Positions 60,294 through 64,000 of a stretch of DNA of 64,000 nt are shown here, in pieces. The notes under the pieces are model-generated. The model did no database searches. It was not told the DNA's origin and saw only the letters and a list, made by a program, of their open reading frames with translations. This DNA is from Paradesertivirga mongoliensis. Lineage in GTDB: Bacteria > Bacteroidota > Bacteroidia > Sphingobacteriales > Sphingobacteriaceae. The stretch lies in contig NZ_JAFMZO010000002.1 in assembly GCF_024436395.1 (NCBI RefSeq), forward strand, positions 558,001 through 622,000, in the 5' to 3' direction. The position numbers were made by a program, and so were the translations under genes. Numbering within the stretch: position 1 is the first letter of the stretch; each line of letters starts with the position of its first letter.

Positions 60294-60728
60294 TTAGTCC
60301 TTTTTTACAGAGAGTACCTTTCCTGTAGAATCAAAAACAACTAAATAATCCGGCGAGCCATCCAGTTCAGCTTCAAATGTAACTACGCCATCCCGTTCAA
60401 CCCGTTCAATATCATCAATTTTATGGCTGGCATAATCCTTTTTAATCAGTGCCAAAACAGTTGCGGGATAATCTGCTTTGGCCAGATCGTACCGATGCAG
60501 GCGCAACTTGCCAGACGCCGTGTATTCTACCAAATGGCGCTGACCATCTAAGGTAAACGTGCCGGTGTAGATACTATCGGCAAGAGTCCATTCCATGGCA
60601 GAGGCATTTGCAAACTTCGCTGTCATGTCGCTTCTAATCGCTACAGGAAGAGTATCCTGTGTTTCGGCTTGCCCATACGCATTAACTGATAACACTGTGG
60701 CAATCAACGCAATAATTAAATTTTTCAT
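60294..60728 (-). CDS. PepSY-like periplasmic protein
   Basis: A 144-residue exported protein: signal peptide ending near NAYGQ, then two repeats of a roughly 60-residue PepSY-like unit (AMEWTLADSIYTGTFTLDG with LVEYTASGKLRLHRYDL, and ERDGVVTFEAELDGSPDYLV with VFDSTGKVLSVKKD). PepSY-like proteins in Bacteroidota resemble beta-lactamase-inhibitor folds and are of unknown target. A similar but single-repeat-like protein is encoded at 26.9 kb. A long hairpin follows the stop. Confidence 0.8.
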   Translation of the reverse strand: MKNLIIALIATVLSVNAYGQAETQDTLPVAIRSDMTAKFANASAMEWTLADSIYTGTFTLDGQRHLVEYTASGKLRLHRYDLAKADYPATVLALIKKDYASHKIDDIERVERDGVVTFEAELDGSPDYLVVFDSTGKVLSVKKD

Positions 60729-60855
60729 AGACGTTTTTTTAGAATGCTGTTATAACAGAAAATGAATTCGCTGGTTTACATTATTAAAAAATAGACTATA
60801 AAAAATCAAGATACCCCCGTGATATAAAGTGTTTGAATTCGACCTAAACGTGACC

Positions 60856-61257
60856 TTAAGACAGTTGCAAATTTAAAGGCAAGGTATATAATACCCTGAC
60901 CTTTTTTCCTTTTTGAATTCCCGGTTTCCATCTCGGCGAACGTTTTATCACCCTGACTGCTTCTTCGGTGGTACCGTAACCCAAATCCTTTAAAACTTTT
61001 ACATCGGTAACGCTGCCGTCCTTCTCTATCACAAACTGTATATGAATTCTGCCGGATACCCGCGCTTTAACCGCAGCTGCAGGATATTTATAGCTTTGGC
61101 CTATATATTGGTAAAATCTCTGTATTCCGCCGGGAAATTCAGGCATAACCTCTACCGACACTGGCGCTTGTGCCGGATTACCAAAGCCCTGCGCACTAGA
61201 ATAATACGAAGCGGAAAAACAAAGGAGAAAGACAACCAGTTTGGCAATACACTTCAT
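60856..61257 (-). CDS. TonB C-terminal domain protein
   Basis: A 133-residue protein with a signal peptide or membrane anchor (LVVFLLCFSASYYSSAQG) and then a TonB C-terminal domain (about 45-133): YPAAAVKARVSGRIHIQFVI, EKDGSVTDVKVLKDLG, and PRWKPGIQKGKKVRV. Canonical TonB has a proline-rich linker between anchor and domain, here nearly absent (about 25 residues). It therefore may be a secreted regulator or short energy-transducer-like protein rather than a spanning TonB. No ExbB/ExbD genes are adjacent. Confidence 0.85.
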   Translation of the reverse strand: MKCIAKLVVFLLCFSASYYSSAQGFGNPAQAPVSVEVMPEFPGGIQRFYQYIGQSYKYPAAAVKARVSGRIHIQFVIEKDGSVTDVKVLKDLGYGTTEEAVRVIKRSPRWKPGIQKGKKVRVLYTLPLNLQLS

Positions 61258-61359
61258 GAGATCGTATAAACCTCAAATATAAGATTTGGTAATTCAACCC
61301 GAAACGCCCCTGGATAGGGACGCTTGCTTTTAACTGAAGAACGGAAGCATCCTTCAGAA

Positions 61360-61758
61360 TTACTCAACCGGCTCTAAAGCGGCAGATTTAGTCATATTAG
61401 CATCAGCGACGCCAACGTCCGCGGTTTCGGCAACCGGCTTAAAGTGCAGAAACAGGTAATAGTAAGTCATCACTAGTACGCCCGTTACAAAGAAAGCCGT
61501 GGCGTACGGACGGGTCGTATCGTCGTAAAAGAACTCACCGATCATCCAAACGCTATTTGCCAGTACCCAACAGCAAACGGCTATATTATGAAACAGCTCG
61601 GTCTTAATACTTCTGGTCCGGTAAGTAATAAAAAAAGCAACCAATACCGTTGGCATGATCATAAAAACTCCTAGTTTTTGAAAATCCATAACCCAGCAGC
61701 TATCCTTTAACAACCATAGAAAAATGTGAATATTTTCAACTTTCCGAACTGATTTCAT
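61360..61758 (-). CDS. Hypothetical three- to four-helix membrane protein
   Basis: A 132-residue membrane protein with hydrophobic segments at about 10-22, 30-44, 55-72 and 84-102, and a hydrophilic tail of 28 residues. Recurrent aromatic pattern IHIFLWLLKDSCWVMDF and NSVWMIGEFFYDDTTRP is like a small membrane family that I have seen only as hypothetical. No charged catalytic residues point to an enzyme. It stands alone, downstream of a 238-bp gene-free stretch. Confidence 0.6.
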   Translation of the reverse strand: MKSVRKVENIHIFLWLLKDSCWVMDFQKLGVFMIMPTVLVAFFITYRTRSIKTELFHNIAVCCWVLANSVWMIGEFFYDDTTRPYATAFFVTGVLVMTYYYLFLHFKPVAETADVGVADANMTKSAALEPVE

Positions 61759-61996
61759 TTCTAAAACGACTAATTTTTATTTTTAAAACTTCCCTGACAT
61801 GAAACTAGAAAATCGTAATAAGCCACGTCTAATTTACACTTTTAGCTCGTACGTAAATTTGAAAAATAGGTTATTATTATCTCAAATTTTAGTGCCCGAA
61901 AAATCAATAAAAGTCTAACATAACTCCGAATCTGATAAACAAGCAGGGTTTTGAATAATAAGAGGATAAACTACCAGATTGACCAGCGTCTGCTAG

Positions 61997-62731
61997 CTAT
62001 TTCTTAATCAATGCATCTAAAAACGAAGCCAAGCCGCTAATGGAGCATGGCGAAAAATATTTTTTGTCTGTTTCGGGGTCCACCGTGCCGTTTGATACAA
62101 GTCCAACTACTGCACCTCTCTCGTCTATTACAGGTGCGCCGCTTAGGCCCCCAAACTGGCCGGGAACGACTAGATCTTTAAGCAGTATTCTGTTGCCGAT
62201 AGTTTTGAAATATTCAAATTCATAAACCCTCTGCGCTCCGCCTTCCATTTTGCGTGTCCACCCTACAACATAGAGCTTTTCACCTTTGTTTAACGGAGAA
62301 GTTCGAATTTCAAGAGGCTTGACGATAGCGTTATTTGATTGAATTGAAAACACCAACCAGTCTTCGTTGTAAGAGGATTTAGCGTCCAATGACTCCGTCA
62401 GATCCTCGTTTAAAAGCTTTCCCGTTTTTACGCTCCGACCGACATCGTCCAGCGGATACAAAGACCAACTTTTCACGCTCCCGTTTAACACAAGGCGCTT
62501 CATATTATCCGGTTTGATCACCTTTAACAAATGTTTTGCAGTTATAGCGAAAGTATCTGCGTTATATTTCAACAAAAAACCACAGCTAAATTTAGGTTGA
62601 TCATATTTGGACTCTTCAAACTGAATATTATTTACCAGAGTGATGGGCTCAAAAACCTTATTAGAGGTTTTTTCCTGACCAGAGCATCCGACAAAGGATA
62701 TAATCAAAAGCAGAAAGAAGGAAAATTTCAT
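61997..62731 (-). CDS. Trypsin-like serine protease, lipoprotein
   Basis: A 244-residue protein with a lipoprotein signal ending FVGC (cysteine near residue 16). The serine-protease triad is visible: histidine in FAITAKHLL (about 60-68), aspartate in NEDWLVFSI (about 120-130), and serine in GLSGAPVIDE (GxSGxP, about 196-205), followed by GAVVGLVSNG. There is no PDZ domain, so it is unlike DegP. The target could be a periplasmic or surface protein; unknown. It is monocistronic. Confidence 0.8.
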   Translation of the reverse strand: MKFSFFLLLIISFVGCSGQEKTSNKVFEPITLVNNIQFEESKYDQPKFSCGFLLKYNADTFAITAKHLLKVIKPDNMKRLVLNGSVKSWSLYPLDDVGRSVKTGKLLNEDLTESLDAKSSYNEDWLVFSIQSNNAIVKPLEIRTSPLNKGEKLYVVGWTRKMEGGAQRVYEFEYFKTIGNRILLKDLVVPGQFGGLSGAPVIDERGAVVGLVSNGTVDPETDKKYFSPCSISGLASFLDALIKK

Positions 62732-63252
62732 TAGAGTGATCTTGGCGGGCTAAAATAAGAGAAAGCAAATCAAAAACTAAACCCATTACAATCTTATCGG
62801 AGAAAGCGCTGCATTTTGTTCATTTCCGATTGAAGGGGTATAATACTAATTGACATTGATGCCTCAGCAAGATTTAATGTAGAACAAATTCCTCTGCTAT
62901 TTATAAAAAAAGCGGCCTGAAGCGCTCAAAACTCATTGGCTTCGAATTTGCACTCCATTTGGCATAAAGGCTGAAAAGTGCTATCAGCCTAAAAGGATAA
63001 TAAAACAGATAACGTTTTGATTAAAGGCTTGCTTTTATATTGTGTGGTTGTGATATCCATATCATCTATATTATTCCAATTTTCAGACTGGTATATCATG
63101 TGTTTTCTGGCCCATCTCCTGATAATGTTTGTATTACTCGGCCGGGTAAAGCGATGGGAATAAGCCATAGCCATGGACACTCTGGCAGTATAGGCACAAG
63201 ATCCAAAAGGAAGCAGCAGAATGGCACTTTCTGACGATAAAACCCAGATTCT
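62732..63252. other. Gene-poor 521-bp stretch
   Basis: This stretch separates two minus-strand genes. A weak 63-codon frame on the minus strand (62989-63180, starting MSMAMAYSHRFTRPSN) has a basic, aromatic opening but no recognisable family and poor context, so I do not call it a gene. The rest is A/T-rich with no promoter element of the exact -7 form. Confidence 0.4.
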
Positions 63253-63777
63253 TTAGTTGTAATTAACCGTGACATTAAACGGCAAAGCGGATATATAAAC
63301 TCCAGGGGCTTGCCCGGGGTTAATTTGTAAACGTGCTCCGATTTTAAGCACCTGCTTACCGCCAGGCAACGTACCGGTAGCTTCGGGCGAGCTAATAAAC
63401 CGGTCGACTATCATCGTTTCAGCCGGATTAACGGAGTTTACTATAGTGATAGGATTTGAGGGCAAAGTGATGGAAAACGAATAGAGGGGCTCTCCCGTTA
63501 CCAGAAATTCGGCAACGCTAACCGCTCCTGTACTGGCTGGCAGCGTGGCTCCTCCTTCTGACACACGAACACCGTTTGTATTCAGAATCACCAAACCGGC
63601 CGACTTTCCGGATGCTATATTTCCAAAGTTCAAATCGTTGCCCGAAATTTTCTCGATAGCAATTGGAGTACTTATGGTGGCCGAAACATCGGCTGCGGCA
63701 GAACTCTGTGCCTGCACGTGGTTAAAAACACTGCAGAACAAAGCGTTTATAATAAAGAAACTAAGAGACGTCTTCAT
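63253..63777 (-). CDS. DUF4402 secreted protein
   Basis: A 174-residue secreted protein with a signal peptide (ending near VQAQSS) and a mature DUF4402 domain of immunoglobulin-like strands: ATISTPIAIEKISGNDLNFG (about 34-53), GKSAGLVILNTNGVRVSEGG, and LVTGEPLYSFSITLPSN. DUF4402 proteins are cell-surface or exported beta-sandwich proteins without a fixed function, some in adhesion-like operons. It is the last complete gene of the window on this side; the remaining bases to 64000 show nothing clear. Confidence 0.88.
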   Translation of the reverse strand: MKTSLSFFIINALFCSVFNHVQAQSSAAADVSATISTPIAIEKISGNDLNFGNIASGKSAGLVILNTNGVRVSEGGATLPASTGAVSVAEFLVTGEPLYSFSITLPSNPITIVNSVNPAETMIVDRFISSPEATGTLPGGKQVLKIGARLQINPGQAPGVYISALPFNVTVNYN

Positions 63778-64000
63778 GTTAATTACTCTGTAAAGCTAAA
63801 AAAGATTCTGCTATTAACTGATTGATTGTGAAACAAATAAAGAAGCGATAAAATTTCAATAAAAAGATCGGGGTCTCCCTTCTCAGGATACAAGAAGGTG
63901 ATTTAACTATAACAATCGGATTACATGCCCCGTGTAAAGCGATGTTTTTGCTAGATTGCAGGCTATTTTATATCATGAATACATCGATCCACAAAATAAT

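Noticed and set aside
62989-63180. 63-codon frame in the gap before the DUF4402 gene
   Set aside because: No recognisable domain, no promoter element and no supporting context.
1-64000. tRNA genes, CRISPR arrays and intact insertion sequences
   Set aside because: I looked for T-loop-like motifs, regularly spaced identical repeats and transposase-like frames and found none convincing; a tRNA or IS scanner would settle this.

Overview
The window reads as a chromosome segment of a Bacteroidota bacterium, most likely family Sphingobacteriaceae (Pedobacter/Mucilaginibacter-like). The evidence is: -7 promoter elements of the Bacteroidota form TAnnTTTG directly upstream of many genes, with almost no Shine-Dalgarno sequences; a TonB-system outer-membrane barrel with an N-terminal carboxypeptidase-regulatory-like domain; a LytTR regulator paired with a beta-propeller histidine kinase; a GlmU-like sugar nucleotidyltransferase of the Bacteroidota type; a NagB-LmbE fusion; methylmalonyl-CoA epimerase; a futalosine-pathway gene (mqnC); a DUF4402 protein; and many short conserved hypotheticals. 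No tRNA, rRNA, CRISPR array, intact insertion sequence or prophage was seen. One structural RNA, the signal recognition particle RNA, is present.

Layout. 0-5 kb: a minus-strand pair (GNAT-like acyltransferase plus methyltransferase cut by the window edge), a DUF2147 protein and a large outer-membrane barrel. 5-9 kb: a lone receiver-domain protein and a run of small hypotheticals, a cold-shock protein, and a 70-residue protein behind a perfect sigma-54 promoter. 9-13 kb: merR plus lipid kinase, then SDR / disordered protein / baeRF-type release-factor-like protein. 13-20 kb (minus): DUF4142 and metallo-beta-lactamase-fold genes, PhzF, Gfo/Idh/MocA, ThuA, phosphoenolpyruvate carboxylase. 20-27 kb: SDR, IMPACT protein, nucleoside phosphorylase, di-haem cytochrome c, a 0.6-kb gene-poor stretch with remnants, and Tex. 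27-36 kb: galactokinase 1, a TrmH-type methyltransferase, and gltB-gltD. 36-42 kb: SRP RNA, fructose-6-phosphate aldolase/transaldolase, mqnC, LytTR regulator and sensor kinase. 42-49 kb: scpB, a tiny acidic protein, a GNAT protein, then the minus-strand cluster rpmE2 / glmU-like / tpiA / prmA / mpl / XRE. 49-54 kb: methylmalonyl-CoA epimerase, iscS-iscU-iscA and an acyl-CoA synthetase. 53-59 kb: NagB-LmbE fusion, polysaccharide deacetylase, TerC and galactokinase 2. 59-64 kb: sparse small envelope proteins (PepSY-like, TonB C-terminal, trypsin-like lipoprotein, DUF4402).

Most of the window is core metabolism: nitrogen assimilation (gltBD), anaplerosis (ppc), Fe-S assembly (isc), amino-sugar and galactose use (nagB, two galK), and cell-wall recycling (mpl). 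I found no convincing undescribed defence or mobile system. The items most worth a second look are the sigma-54-driven 70-residue gene, the three-gene baeRF operon, the truncated GNAT/methyltransferase operon at the left edge, the palindromic repeats inside the isc operon, genes whose -7 promoter abuts the start codon (apparently leaderless, one with a TTG start), and two small genes below the usual length cut-off. Coordinates of starts were adjusted where promoters, terminators or signal peptides rule out the longest reading frame.
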